64,000 nucleotides of DNA from Lepus europaeus (Eukaryota; Chordata; Mammalia; Lagomorpha; Leporidae). Shown here in pieces: positions 21,166-32,458 of this stretch. Under the pieces are notes generated by a model. That model saw nothing but the letters and a program-made list of their open reading frames with translations, was not told the origin of the DNA and made no database searches. The position numbers and the translations under genes were made by a program. Position 1 is the stretch's first letter. Every line of letters begins with the position of its first letter. The stretch lies in NCBI RefSeq assembly GCF_033115175.1, contig NC_084827.1:62061201-62125200 (forward strand). The letters run 5' to 3'.

Positions 21166-21510
21166 TTTTTTTTTTTATTTTTGACAGGCAGAGTGGACAG
21201 TGAGAGAGAGAGAGACAGAGAAAAGGTCTTCCTTTTGCCGTTGGTTCATTCTCCAATGGCTGCCGTGGCTGGCGCGCTGCGGCCAGCGCACCACGCTGAT
21301 CCGAAGCCAGGAGCCAGGTGCTTCTCCTGGTCTCCCATGGGGTGCAGGGTCCAAGCACTTGGGCCATCCTCCACTGCACTCCCTGGCCATAGCAGAGAGC
21401 TGGCCTGGAAGAGGGGCGACTGTGACAGAATCCGGCACCCCTACCGGGATTAGAACCCAGTGTGCCGGCGCCGCTAGGCGGAGGATTAGCCTGTTGAGCC
21501 ACGGTGCCGG
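21166..21510 (-). mobile_element. C2-type SINE
   Basis: Complete reverse copy, ending GAGCCACGGTGCCGG. Confidence 0.9.
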
Positions 21511-22201
21511 ATTTTTTTTTTTAATGATTTATTTATTTATTTGAAAGAGGTATACAGAGAGAGAAGGAGAGGCAGAGAGAGAGAGAGACAGAAAAAGAGA
21601 GAGAGGTCTTTCCTCCACTGGTTCGCTCCCCAATTGGCCACAACAGCCGGAGCTGCACTGACCCAAAACCAGGAGCCAGGAGCTTCCTCTAGGTCTCACA
21701 CGCAGGTGCAGGAGCCCAAGGACTTGGGCCATCTTCTACTGCTTTCCCAGGCCATAGCAGAGAGCTGGATCAGAAGTGGAGCAGGGCCAGCACCGTGACT
21801 CACTTGGTTAATCCTCCGCCTGCAGCGCCAGCATCCCATATGGGTGCCGGCTTCTAGTCCCAGTTGCTCCTCTTCCAGTCCAGCTCTCTGCTGTGGCCTG
21901 GGAGGGCAGTGGAGGATGGCCCGAGTGCTTGGGCCCCTGCACCTGCATGGGAGACCAGGAAGAAGCACCTGGCTCCTGGTTTTGGATCAGTGCAGTGCCG
22001 ACCGTGGCGGCCATTTGGGGAGTGAACCATCTGAAGGAAAACCTTTCTCTCTGTTTCTCTCTCTCAGTCTATATCTCTACCTGTCAAATAGATTAAAGAA
22101 GAAGAAGAAGAAGTGGAGCAGCCAGGACTTGAACTGGTGTCCATATAGGATACCAGCACTGCAAGTGGTTGCTTTACCTGCTACGCCACAGCACTGGCCC
22201 A
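21511..22201 (-). mobile_element. C SINE interrupted by a nested C2 SINE
   Basis: The body runs to CAGAAGTGGAGCAG at 21785, resumes with AGAAGTGGAGCAG at about 22111, and ends GCCACAGCACTGGCCC. Confidence 0.92.
21784..22111 (+). mobile_element. Nested C2-type SINE
   Basis: Inserted within the reverse C SINE; the host word AGAAGTGGAGCAG is duplicated at both edges. The tail is (GAA)n. Confidence 0.92.
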
Positions 22202-22319
22202 TGGCTGTCTTTTCTATTCCAAGGATACAGGAGATTCATTCTTCCCTTTGGCAGTCTCTACTTATTTTTAAAGTCAGTAGCTAGTTAATTAATTTTAAAA
22301 GTGAAAATAGAAACAGAGA

Positions 22320-22556
22320 AACAAAAAGATCTGAAAATACAATAGCTGGGCCTGTGCCAGGCTGAAGCCAGGAGTCAGGAACTCACCTTGGGTGTCTCCC
22401 ATGTGGCTGGCAGGGACCCAGCTACATGAATCATCACTGCTGCCTCCCAGGGTGCATGTTAGCAGGAAGCTATAATCAGAAGCAGAGTCGGGCATTCCTA
22501 TATGGGATGTGGGCCTCTCCAGTGGCATAGTTGGCATAACTACTGTGCCAAATCCA
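22320..22556 (-). mobile_element. C SINE, old and truncated
   Basis: Contains GCCAGGCTGAAGCCAGG and GGGTGTCTCCCATGTGG. Both ends are diverged. Confidence 0.7.
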
Positions 22557-22835
22557 GATTTTATTTATTCAAAAGGCAGAGAGAGAGAGAGAGTACTCCT
22601 ATTTGCTGGTTTACTCTCTAAATGGCCACAGTGGTTGGGGTTGAGCCAGGCCAAAGCCAGGAACCAGGAACCCCAACCCGTTGTCTTCCATGTTGGTGGC
22701 AGTGGCCCGAGCATTTGGGCCATCTTCTGTTGCTTTCCTAGGTGCAATAGCAAGGAGCTGGATCAGAAGTGGAACAGCTGGGACTTGAACTTATGCAGCT
22801 GCTTAATCTACTGCTTGCAGCTGCTACCCCCAGGA
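22557..22835 (-). mobile_element. C SINE
   Basis: ATTTTATTTATTCAAAAGGCAG start; the head is diverged. Confidence 0.85.
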
Positions 22836-22845
22836 TGCATGGCGT

Positions 22846-24345
22846 GCCTGCCCCCTTTGTTATTGTAAAGTCTTTGGAGTCAGCAGTAAAGGACCCTGTT
22901 TCATTGATGGAATTAGTTGCTTGCACCTTTTACCCCCCTTTAGTTAACCTGAGTAGAGGTTTGTCAATTCTGTTAATCTTCTTAAGAATTAATTTTAGCC
23001 TTTTTTTCATTTTCTCTACTGATTTTCTGTTTTCAGTTTCCACGACTTTGCCTCCAATTTTTATGATTTCTTTTTTCCCCTTGCTTAATCTGGATTTGCT
23101 CTCTGTTTCCTGAAGTGAAAGCTTAGATGATTGATTTTAGATCTTTCTATGTGTATCTAGTCCTTTAAATTTCCTGCCAATACTGCTTCAGCTAAATCCC
23201 AGAAATTTTGATCAGCTGTGTGGTCATTTTCACTTAGCTGAAAATAGTCAAAATTTCTTGAGACCTTTTTCTGTACCGTGTGCTATTTCTAAGTGTGTTG
23301 TTTAATCTCCAAATATTTTGTTGCTTTTTTTTCCCCCAGCGATTGGTTATTTATTTCCAGTTTAATTTCACTGTGGTCTAAGCGCATACTCTGATGTCTA
23401 TGCTTTTAAAGTTGTTGAGGTGTGCTTTCTGGCCCAGAATGTGGTTGCCCTTGGTGAAAGCTTCATGGGAGCCTAAGAACAGACATGTGTCACTGAATGA
23501 AATATTACAGACGTCAATTAGATGCAGGTGACTGACAGCGCTGTTTTTCTGCAGGTGGATTTGGGAATTATTGATAGAGGTTCTTCAATGTATCGAAGTC
23601 TTTATGTATCATGTGAATTTGTCTATTTCTCCTTGCGGTTCTATCTGTCTGGCCTTGTGTTTTGACACTGAATTGTCAGGTGCACGTACTCTTTTTTTTT
23701 TTTTTTTTTTTTGACAGAGTTAGACAATGAGAGAGAGAGACAGAGAGAAAGGTCTTCCTTCTGTTGGTTCACCCCTCAATTGCCGCCACGGCCGGCGTGT
23801 TGCACCGATCCGAAGCCAGGAGCCAGGTGCCTCTCCTGGTCTCCCATGCAGGTGCAGGGCCCAAGCACTTGGGCCATCCTCCACTGCCTTCCCGGGCCAC
23901 AGCAGAGAGCTGGACTGGAAAAGGAGCAACCGGGACAGAATCCGGCGCCCCAACCGGGACTAGAACCTGGGGTGCTGGCGCCGCAGGCGGAGGATTAACC
24001 AAGTGAGCCGCGGCACCGGCCCAGGTGCACGTACATAGCCTTGCTATGCTATCTTTGAGAAACGACCCTGTATCATTATATAATGCCTCTCTTTTTCTTC
24101 ACAATTATTCTTGCTCTGAAGCCTAACCTGCCAAAAATTAATGCAGCTACTCCAGATTTCTCTATTAGTGTTAGCACCATCTATATATCTCCATCGTTTT
24201 ACTTTTTATCTATTTCTTTATATTTAAAGTAGATTTCTGTTTTCTATTCATTGTCTTTGTCCTTTGTTTTTCCTTTTCACCCTTTTTCTGCCTTCTCTGG
24301 TTTTGAACATTTTATATGATTCATTCTCTTTTTAAAAATATATAT
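22846..24345 (-). mobile_element. Old L1 ORF2 fragment, - strand, split by a SINE
   Basis: The + strand reads AACCTGAGTAGAGGTTTGTC and other antisense L1 ORF2 phrases to 23689. It continues after the C2 SINE (23690-24021) with TATATAATGCCTCTCTTT and ATTCTTGCTCTGAAG. Frames are broken. Confidence 0.6.
23690..24021 (-). mobile_element. C2-type SINE inserted in an L1 fragment
   Basis: Young-looking copy; flanked by the duplication AGGTGCACGTAC. Confidence 0.95.
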
Positions 24346-24348
24346 TTA

Positions 24349-24677
24349 GGGCCGGCACTGTGGTGCAGCAGATTAACGCCCTGGCCTGAAGCTCCAGCAT
24401 CCCATATGGGAGCCAATTCATGTCCTGGCTGTTCCACTTCTGATTCAGCTCTTTGCTATGGCCTGAGTAGAAGATGGCCCAAGTCCTTGGGCCCCTGCAC
24501 CTGCGTGGGAGACCCAGAAGAAGCTCCTGGCTCCTGGCTTCCGATCAGCTCAGCTCTGGCCATTGTGGCCAACTGGGGAGTGAACCAGCAGATGGAAGAC
24601 CTCTCTCTCTCTCCGCCTCTCCTTCTCTCTGTGTGTAACCTGACTTTCAAGTAAATAAATACATCTTTTAAAAAAAT
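24349..24677 (+). mobile_element. C SINE
   Basis: GGGCCGGCACTGTGGTGCAGCAG head; CTTTCAAGTAAATAAATAC tail. Confidence 0.9.
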
Positions 24678-24771
24678 TTCAATTTCCAAGTGGTTGGTTT
24701 TAGTATATAAGCATATAGTTGAATTCAGATATAGATATTGTACCCTTTTTAATATTTTTCATGATTTTTTA

Positions 24772-24998
24772 AAAAGATTTTTATTTATTTATTTGAGATG
24801 TAGAGTTACAGACAGTGAGAGGGAGAGGCAGAGAGAAGAAACTCCCGGCTCCTGGTTTTGTGTCAGCAAAGCTCTGGCTGTTGTGGCCAATTGGGGAGGG
24901 AAGACTCCCTCTCCCTCTCCCTCTCCCTCTCCCTCTCCCTCTCCCTCTCCCTCTGTATGTGTAACTCTTTCAAATAAATAAATAAATACATCTTTAAA
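24772..24998. mobile_element. Inverted pair of C SINE halves
   Basis: 24772-24838 is the reverse tail of a SINE. 24839-24998 is the forward second half of another, with an expanded (CCCTCT)n at 24905-24955. The two tails face outwards, a hairpin-like rearrangement. Confidence 0.8.
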
Positions 24999-25009
24999 AA
25001 ATAACAGGC

Positions 25010-25440
25010 TGCACCTGGGTTAATGATAAGATTGTAATTTGTCTATGTCCTCCATATGATTTAGGCCAATACCTGGATTCAAGTAGATTATAATTGAAAT
25101 TGTTAAGATTGTAACTGGTATTGTTAAGATTATAATTGATATTAGTTTTGCATAGGTTTTAGGTCAGCTTGATCCCAGTAACCATGTATTCCTCCCAATC
25201 CTAGTAATTATGCATTCTCCCTTCCCTCCCTGAGGTTTTTTCCTTCCTAAACCCTGTCATTTTAAGCTTTAGGGTTGAGAGTTCTTTAGGGCATGAGCCC
25301 ACTCTCTACCCTGGCAATAAAGGGCTGTAAATTGTATCAGCGTGTGGCGGGCCTCTGTTCGCACTCGCTCGGGTACACCATCATCTCACTGCACTGACTA
25401 GAAGCTCCAATCATCTAATTGTGTGAAACTGACAGGACTT
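25010..25440 (+). mobile_element. Probable solo ERV LTR, + strand
   Basis: A non-SINE block with a GGCAATAAAGGGCTGTAAAT poly(A) region at 25314, followed by a GC-richer U5-like stretch with CTCGCTCGGG. Upstream it is AT-rich and U3-like. Edges are uncertain; no gag, pol or env alongside. Confidence 0.45.
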
Positions 25441-25569
25441 CACCCTTAAACATTTAGTAGAATTCATTAGTAAAGATCTCTGTGTTCAGAGTTTTCTTTG
25501 TTGGAAGGTTTTCAGCTACAAAATCAATTTTCAAAAGATACAGGGTATTCAGGTTATCTACTTTTTTAA

Positions 25570-25908
25570 AAAAGATTTATTTTAATTTATTTGAAAGGCA
25601 GAGCCACAGAGAAGCAGAGGCAGAGAGAGCGAGAGCGAGAGAGAGAGAGGAGTCTCATCTGCTAGTTCACTCCCCAGCTGGCCACATGGCTGGAGCTGGG
25701 CTGATCTGAAGCCAGGAGACTGCAGCTTCCTCTGGGTCTCCCACGTGGGTGCCGGGGCTCAGTGGTTCGGGCCATCTTCTGTTGCTTTCCCAGGCACATC
25801 AGCAGGGAGCTGGATTGGAAGTGGAGCAGCCAAAACTCGAACCAGTGCCAATATGGATGCCAGCACTACAGGCAGCGGCTTTACCTGCTACGCCACAGCA
25901 CTGGCCCC
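25570..25908 (-). mobile_element. C SINE
   Basis: Full length; flanked by the duplication AGGTTATCTACTTTT. Confidence 0.93.
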
Positions 25909-26064
25909 AAGGTTATCTACTTTTAAGTTGGCTTCGTAGTTTGTATTTTAGTAAGAATTTGTCTATGTTGTCAAGTTTATTGGTATAAAGTTCATAATAT
26001 CACCTTTTAATATGTATAAAATAGTGGTGTTCCTTTCAAATATATTTTTTCAGATTTATTTCAT

Positions 26065-26290
26065 TGCGGCCAGCATTGTGGTGCAGCAGGTTAAGCCACT
26101 GCCTGTGATACCAGAATCCCATATGAGTGCAGGTTGGAGACCCAGCTGCTGCATTTCTGATCCAGCTCCCTGCTAATGTGCCTGGGAAAGCAGCAAAACA
26201 TGGTCCAAGTACTTGGACCCCTGCCACCTATATGGGAGACCCCGATGGAGTTCTTGGCTCCTGGCTTTAAATTTTAAAAATAAATAAAAG
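26065..26290 (+). mobile_element. C SINE, deleted 3' half
   Basis: Head and body to GGCTCCTGGCTTTAAA, then straight to an A-rich tail. Confidence 0.8.
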
Positions 26291-26295
26291 TTTTT

Positions 26296-26634
26296 AAAAG
26301 GTGCCTTTTGTTTATTTGAAAGGCATAGTGACAGAGAGAGGGAGGGAGGGAGGGAGGGTGGGAGGGGGAGGGGAGGGAGAGAGGGAGAGAGAGATTTTCT
26401 ATCTGCTGGTTCATTCCCCAAATGGGCACAATGGCCAGGCTTGTGTCAGGCTGAAGCCGGGAACCTGGAACTCCATCTTGGAACTCTATGCTTGGGCCAT
26501 CTTCTGCTGCTTGCCCAGGCACATTAGCAGGGAGCTGGGTCAGAAACGGAGCAGCTGGGTCTTGAACAGGCACTCCTATGGGATGCTGGCGTCGCAGGCG
26601 GCAGCTTAACAGGCTGTGCCACAGCACCAGCCCC
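26296..26634 (-). mobile_element. C SINE with (GGGA)n
   Basis: The usual (GA)n has become (GGGA)n at 26337-26370. The head ends GCCACAGCACCAGCCCC. Confidence 0.88.
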
Positions 26635-26662
26635 CATTCTTGATAGAGTTCATGTGTCTCAG

Positions 26663-26919
26663 GGCCAGCACCGTGGCTCACTTGGTTAATCCTCCGCCTG
26701 TGGCGCCAGCATCCCATATGGGTGCCAAGTTCTAGTCCCAGTTGCTCCTCTTCCAGGCCAGCTCTCTGCTGTGGCCCAGGAGAGCAGTGGAGGATGGCCC
26801 AAGTGCTTGGGCCCCTGCACCCACATGGGAGACCAGGAGGAAACACCTGGCTCCTGGCTTCAGATTGGAGCAGCTCCGGCCGTGGCGGCCATTTGGGGAG
26901 TGAACCATCTGAAGGAAGA

Positions 26920-26951
<32 letters not shown>

Positions 26952-26995
26952 ACTGACTAACTCTGCCTGTCAAATTTAAAAAAAAAAAAAAAAAT
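26663..26995 (+). mobile_element. C2-type SINE
   Basis: CACCGTGGCTCACTTGG head; flanked by the duplication AGTTCATGTGTCTC (tail side at about 27012). Confidence 0.93.
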
Positions 26996-27019
26996 TTTTT
27001 TTTTTTTTTAAAGTTCATG

Positions 27020-28928
27020 TGTCTCTCTGCTCCGGGATCAGGCTGTGCTAGAGAAAAGAGGCAGACAGCTCCTGCGTATATTGGCTGTGTATTTACTCCT
27101 TCAGAGCAAGCCGGGATTTGTCCTCTCAAAAGCCACTGGTGCCAAACCCAGATTTACACATCCAGGTGTTTGTTTGAAACATCGCCCAGGCGTATTTGCA
27201 GCCCTGGAGAGCCTGTGGGCTTTGCATATCCCGAGAAACTGGCCCCAGTATCTGCCAGCCACAGACAAGACAAACCTGGCAGCATGAAAAGACCCTCCGG
27301 CACCCGACCTTCCAAAACCTGGTCCAGACACACGGCATTGTGCTGCCGAGCCCCGTGATCTAGACACTGGGGCCCCCTCTGCAAGCTCCTCCTCCCTGGG
27401 AGGCCCTGGCCCTTCTCCCCTTCTGTGTTGCGGCTCTGAGTGGCCTCAGGCTGGGGAGCTCTTGCCCACCTATGGCGTCCTGTCCAGGTGTTGCCTGCCT
27501 GCAGCGTATCGTGTGCCGCCGCTGTTCCTTGGTCAGCCTTGAACTCACAAGTGGTAATGAGGAAAAGACAAAGACGGTTATGACATCGATAACGCGATCC
27601 ACCTGATTCGTGGGACAAGCAGTTGGCAAACTGATCCTGGACAGCCTTCGCGGCTGGGGCTCGGCGTGGGCAACACTTCTGCCCCCGTGTGGCGCAGGCG
27701 GCTCCCTGCAGCCTGGAGCACGGGACACGCGGCGCTTAGCTGTGGCCGCTTCTCACCTTCGCAGGGGAGACTCATGCGCGCCCAGCGGGGCACACCGGGG
27801 AAGGAATAAGACTGACGCCCTCTAGAGGACAAGGCCGCACAGCACCGCCATGCCGGTCACGACCAGGATGATTCTCCAGGGCTTTGCTGGGGACCACTGC
27901 AAAGGCTCAGAAACAGAAGACAAGAGGGACAGAGCGAGAAGGAGGGACCAGCTCCAGCTTGCAGGAGGAAACGTGTCCTCTCTTTGGCCCCGAGATCTGT
28001 GTAGTTTATCTTAATCCAGGAATCAAGGGAAAGGAATCTGTGTGACTGCATAGAATGCATGTGGCAGGGGGGTGAGCTCCCTGCAATCCAAGAGCTGGCG
28101 GCCACAGCATGGGGTGAGAAGACCGCATCCCTGCAAAAGGAGCTGACACAATTAGTGGGGGAGGTGGCCATGACCCCCAGAGGAGGCTTTGGACCCTGGA
28201 ACACAGACACTTTGTGGACTTTTGTGGCATGGGGGATGCCCACCCCCACGGAAGGTGTCATAAAGGCCAGGACAGCCAGATAAGGAAAATGCTAGCCATG
28301 GTCCAAGGTCTACTGGACCATGAGACGGTGAGGGCCACAGATCAGATGCCACATGATGGTCTGGCCAGCTCTGAGAAGGCAAAAATGAGTCCTGTCCCCA
28401 CCCACCTGCTTCTCAGGGGAGCTCCTGACAAAGTCCTCTAGACTGACAAACTTCCAGGGGCCCGAGCTGCCCTGGATGTATGGGAAAGTGTGACAAAGGA
28501 ACTCAGAGACAAGCACTGCTTCTACCACGGGAAGGTTCCAGAACCATGAGACAGACTGGGCCCCCACCTGTGGGAAGAGCGAGGTCCCAGGGAGATGCAG
28601 CCACTTGGAGGGCTGCTGGCCACACACCTGACCCTTGTTCATTGTCCGCCTTATGTACTCACTTGTGAGAGTTCACTTAGCACCTGCTGGGAGTGGGCGC
28701 CGAGTGGCACAAAAATTCCCAGGACAGCTGAATCAGAGAAAGGACTCACCCAGAGAAAGAGAAATGATCATGCAAAGTACAGAAATTCACTCAGTTCAGC
28801 GCTACTGAAAGCTTCCTGTTAATGCTCACAGAAAAGACCATCATCTTACCTTCAAGGAGCGCACAGCCCAAGGGGAACAGACTCATGGGAACACCTATGG
28901 TGTCTGTGCAGTTAAAAAAAATTTCCCC
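27020..28928. other. 1.9-kb repeat-free intergenic segment
   Basis: No SINE, L1 or coding exon recognised. It contains a CpG-dense part at 27590-27870. Several short open frames exist on both strands, but none resembles a known protein. Confidence 0.5.
27590..27870. promoter_or_regulatory. Candidate orphan CpG island
   Basis: By hand count about 25 CpG in 280 bases at roughly 60% GC, including GATAACGCGATCC and CACGCGGCGC. The flanks are CpG-poor. No known gene starts here. Confidence 0.4.
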
Positions 28929-29193
28929 TGGGAGGTTGGTGTTGTGGCCAGGTAGGTAAAGTTGCCCCTGCAATGCTTTATCAGTGTGTCAGTTTGAGTC
29001 CCGGCTGCTCCACTTCTGATCCAGCTCCCTGCTAATGCATCTGGGAAAGCAGTGGAAGATGGCCCAAGTCCTTGGGGCCCTGCACCTGCGAGGGAGACCC
29101 AGAAGAAGCTCCTGGCACCTGGCTTTGGGCCGGCCCAACTCAGACCATTGCTGCCATTTGGGGAGTGAACATTGGGAAGTGAATTGAAGATTT

Positions 29194-29224
<31 letters not shown>

Positions 29225-29251
29225 CCTTTCAAATGAATAAATCTTTTTAAT
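28929..29251 (+). mobile_element. C SINE
   Basis: Diverged head (GGTGTTGTGGCCAGGTAGG), full tail. Confidence 0.85.
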
Positions 29252-29577
29252 GGACCGGCATTGTGGCACACTAGGTTAATCCTCCGCCTGTGGTGCCGGC
29301 ATCCCTTATGGGCACCGGTTCTAGACCTGGCTCCTCCTCTTCCAATCCAGCTCTCTGCTATGGCCTGGGAAAGCAGTAGAAGATGGCCCAAGTCCTTGGG
29401 CCCTTGCACCCTTAGGGGAGACCCGGAAGAAGCTCCTGGCTCCTGGCTTCCAATCAGTTCATCTCTGGCCATTGCAGCCATTTGGGGAGTGAACCAGCGG
29501 ACAGAAGATCTTTCTCTTTCTCTCCCTCTCACTGCCTGTAATTCTACCTCTCAAATAAATAAACATTTTTTAAAAAT
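29251..29577 (+). mobile_element. C SINE
   Basis: GGCATTGTGGCACACTAGG head, CTCTCAAATAAATAAAC tail; continuous with the next L1 fragment. Confidence 0.88.
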
Positions 29578-29815
29578 TGGAACATATATACAGTGGGATA
29601 CTACTCAGCCACAAAAAGGATGAAATCTTGCCATTTGCAGCAACATGAATGGAACTGAAAGGCACTATGTTAAGTGAAGCAAGCCAGGCGTGATCTCATT
29701 CATACATGGAGACAAAATAGGGGCTCCCATGGAAGTTACAAGTATGATGGCGTGCACCAGAGACCGGCAGGGTGAGGGTCAAGGAATGGATAGTAAGGGT
29801 CGGTTAGTGGCTGCA
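29578..29815 (+). mobile_element. L1 3' fragment (end of ORF2)
   Basis: GGGATACTACTCAGCCACAA and the following bases translate to the C-terminal L1 ORF2 phrase (KKDEILPFAATWMELKGTML), then a 3' UTR-like part. Strongly 5'-truncated. Confidence 0.7.
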
Positions 29816-30012
29816 CGGAGCTTCTTCCGGGTCTCCCACGTGGGTGCAGGGGCCCAACGACTTGAGCCTTCTTCTCCTGCTTTCCAAGGCCTTAGCAGAG
29901 AGCTGGATGGGAAGAGGGGCAGCCGGGACTAGAACCGGAGCCCATACAGGATGCCGGGATGCTGGTGCTTCAGGTGGGGGGTTAACCTACTGTACCATGG
30001 CGCCGGCCCCCA
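29816..30012 (-). mobile_element. C SINE, tail truncated
   Basis: Starts in the body at GGAGCTTCTTCCGGGTC; the head ends CCATGGCGCCGGCCCCC. Confidence 0.85.
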
Positions 30013-30589
30013 GGGAGGTGGTGTTTGAAAAGGATGATCACCTAGCCGCCTGCTGGCGTGGGTGCATCCACTGCCCACTGATGACTCACTGAGCTCTGTG
30101 CCAGGACAGCGGCTTGATCCACATCCTGAGGGCTTCCAATTTTTATTCCAAGTGTGATGGCATTGACCAGTGACAGCGACACCTGGGAGAAAAGACGCAA
30201 GCATCCAGTTCAGATGATACAGGCTTGACAACTTGAGGCTCCACACAAATCCCCTACACATATATTTAAGTTCTAATATGTCATCCAGAGAATAGCACAA
30301 TTTAATGAGAGCTTTGGAGGCAGAGAGAACGCACTAGAGATCCTGGGACTGCTTGCTCTTCACTTGGGTGGTAATTCACCTTAAGCCCATTTTTCTGACT
30401 TAGCAAATGGAATGGCAACTACTTCTTATAAAGCTTAAATAGGGTAATGTGAACAAAGGTCATGGAATACACTCAGTGGGCACAAAGCCAGTTCTACTTC
30501 CGCTCCCTTTCAGTAGAGAACTGTACAGGATATCCACTGTAATGCCATCTGTGCCATAGGACTGACTCCCAAGTTTTTCTTTTTTTTTT
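30013..30589. other. Unique intergenic DNA
   Basis: Nothing recognised. Confidence 0.35.
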
Positions 30590-30627
30590 TTTAAGATTTA
30601 TTTATTTGAAAGTTAGAGTTACACAGG

Positions 30628-30666
<39 letters not shown>

Positions 30667-30925
30667 TTCCATCCGCTGGTTCACTCCCGCAATTGGCTTC
30701 AATGGCTGGAACTGTGCAGATCCGAAGCCAGAAGCAAGGAGCTTCTTCTGGGTCTCCCACGCCGGTGCAGGGGCCCAAGGGCTTGGGCCATCTTCTGCTG
30801 CTTTCCCGAGGCCATAGCAGAGAGCTGGATTGGAAGTGGAGCAGCCAGGACACTAATTGGTGCCCATATAGGATGCTGGTACTGCAGATGGTGGCTTTAC
30901 CTGCTACGCCACAGTGCCAGTCCCC
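30590..30925 (-). mobile_element. C SINE
   Basis: Full-length reverse copy with (GA)n at 30633-30663. Confidence 0.9.
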
Positions 30926-30969
30926 AAGACTTTCAATAAGAACGCTGGTTGATGTAAGATCAATTTCTG

Positions 30970-31287
30970 GGGCCGGCGTTGTGGCGGTAGCCTTCAATGC
31001 CAGCACCCACATGAGCACTGGTTCAAGTCCCAGCTGCTCCACCTACGCACCATCTCCCTGCTAATGCACCTGGGAATGCAATGGATGGCCCAAGTCCATG
31101 GGCCCCTAAAACCATGTGGGAGACCAGGATGAAGCTCCTGAATCCTGGCTTCAGCCTGGCCTGGCCCTGGCCGTTGTGGCCATTTGGGGACTGAACGAAC
31201 GGATAGAAGCGCGCTCTCTCTCGCTCTCGCTCTTGCTCTCACTCTCTGTACCTCTACCTTTCAAATAAATTTAAAAAAAAAATCTTT
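30970..31287 (+). mobile_element. C SINE, short deletion in the head
   Basis: GTTGTGGCGGTAGCC replaces the A-box region; tail CTTTCAAATAAAT. Confidence 0.85.
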
Positions 31288-31300
31288 AAAAGATGATTAT

Positions 31301-31582
31301 TGGCCGGTGCCGTGGCTCACTTGGCTAATCCTCCGCCTGCAGCGCTGGCATCCCAGGTTCTAGTCCCGGTTGCTCCTCTTCCATTCCAGCTCTCTGCTGT
31401 GGCCTGGGAAAGCAGTGGAGGATGGCCCAAGTGCTTGGGCCCTTCATCCGCATGGGAGACCGGGAGGAAGTATCCGGCTCCTGGCTTCGGATCAGCGCAG
31501 CACACCAGCCGTTAACAGCCACTTGGGGGGTGAACCAATGGAAGGAAGACTTTTCTAACTCTGCCTGTCCAAAAAAAAAAAA
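31301..31582 (+). mobile_element. C2-type SINE
   Basis: GCCGTGGCTCACTTGGCTAAT head; the (CT)n part is lost before CTAACTCTGCCTGTC. Confidence 0.9.
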
Positions 31583-31727
31583 AGATTATTATTTATTTGA
31601 AAGGTAGAGTTACAGAGAGAGAGGGACTGGAAGTGGAGCAGCCAGGACTCGAACCGGCGCCCATATTGGATGGTGGTGATGCAGGCAGAGGCTGTTCTTG
31701 CTGTGCCACGGCACCCCGCCCCCCCCC
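31583..31727 (-). mobile_element. C SINE, internally deleted
   Basis: Tail and head are joined: GAGAGAGGGACTGGAAGTGG skips most of the body. Confidence 0.85.
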
Positions 31728-31931
31728 ATCTTTAAATGAAGATAATGCCATCTCACAGAATCAGCTGTGATCGACATCAAATGTGAAGCTGGTTCAGCTC
31801 AACAAGCTGACTGGAGACAGATGGCACAGGTGCCTGCTCCTTGGAGCTCATTGTCTCCGGCCCCAGGCCCTTCTTTCTCCCTGATTGGCTCTCCAGAGAC
31901 CAGCTTGGATTAGCTTCACAGGACTCCATCC

Positions 31932-32062
31932 TCTGCTGCTTTCTCAGGCCATTAGCAGGGAGTTCGATCAGAAGTGGAGCAGCAGGGACTCGAACTGCTG
32001 CTCATATGGGGTGCTGGTGCCAAAGGCAGAGGCTTAAGCTATTATGTCACAGCACTGCACCC
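31932..32062 (-). mobile_element. C SINE head fragment
   Basis: GGACTCGAACTGCTGCTCATATGGGG through GTCACAGCACTGCACCC. Confidence 0.8.
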
Positions 32063-32111
32063 ACCCACCCCAGTGCATTTTTAATGCCATCATAAAACAT
32101 TCACCAGCTGT

Positions 32112-32458
32112 TATTATTATTATTATTATTATTATTTTTTTGGACAGGCAGAGTGGACAGTGAGAGAGAGAAAGGTTTTCCTTTACCGTTGGTTCATCCT
32201 CCAATGGCCGCTGTGGCCGGCGCACTGCAGCCAGCACACCGCGCTGATCCTAAGCCAGGAGCCAGGTCCTTCTGGTCTCCCATGGGGTGCAGGGTCCAAG
32301 CACTTGGGCCATCCTCCACTGCCTTCCCACGCCACAGCAGAGAGCTGGACTGCAAGAGGGGCAACTGGGACAGAATCCGGCGCCCCGACTGGGACTAGAA
32401 CCCGGTGTTCCGGTGTCGCAAGGTGGAGGATTAGCCTACTGAGCCGTGGCGCCAGCCT
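32112..32458 (-). mobile_element. C2-type SINE with (TTA)n tail
   Basis: The tail has turned into (TTA)n at 32112-32135. The head ends GAGCCGTGGCGCCAGCC. Confidence 0.9.

Noticed and set aside
26274-26846. 190-codon - strand open frame
   Set aside because: Read through two SINEs and their low-complexity tracts.
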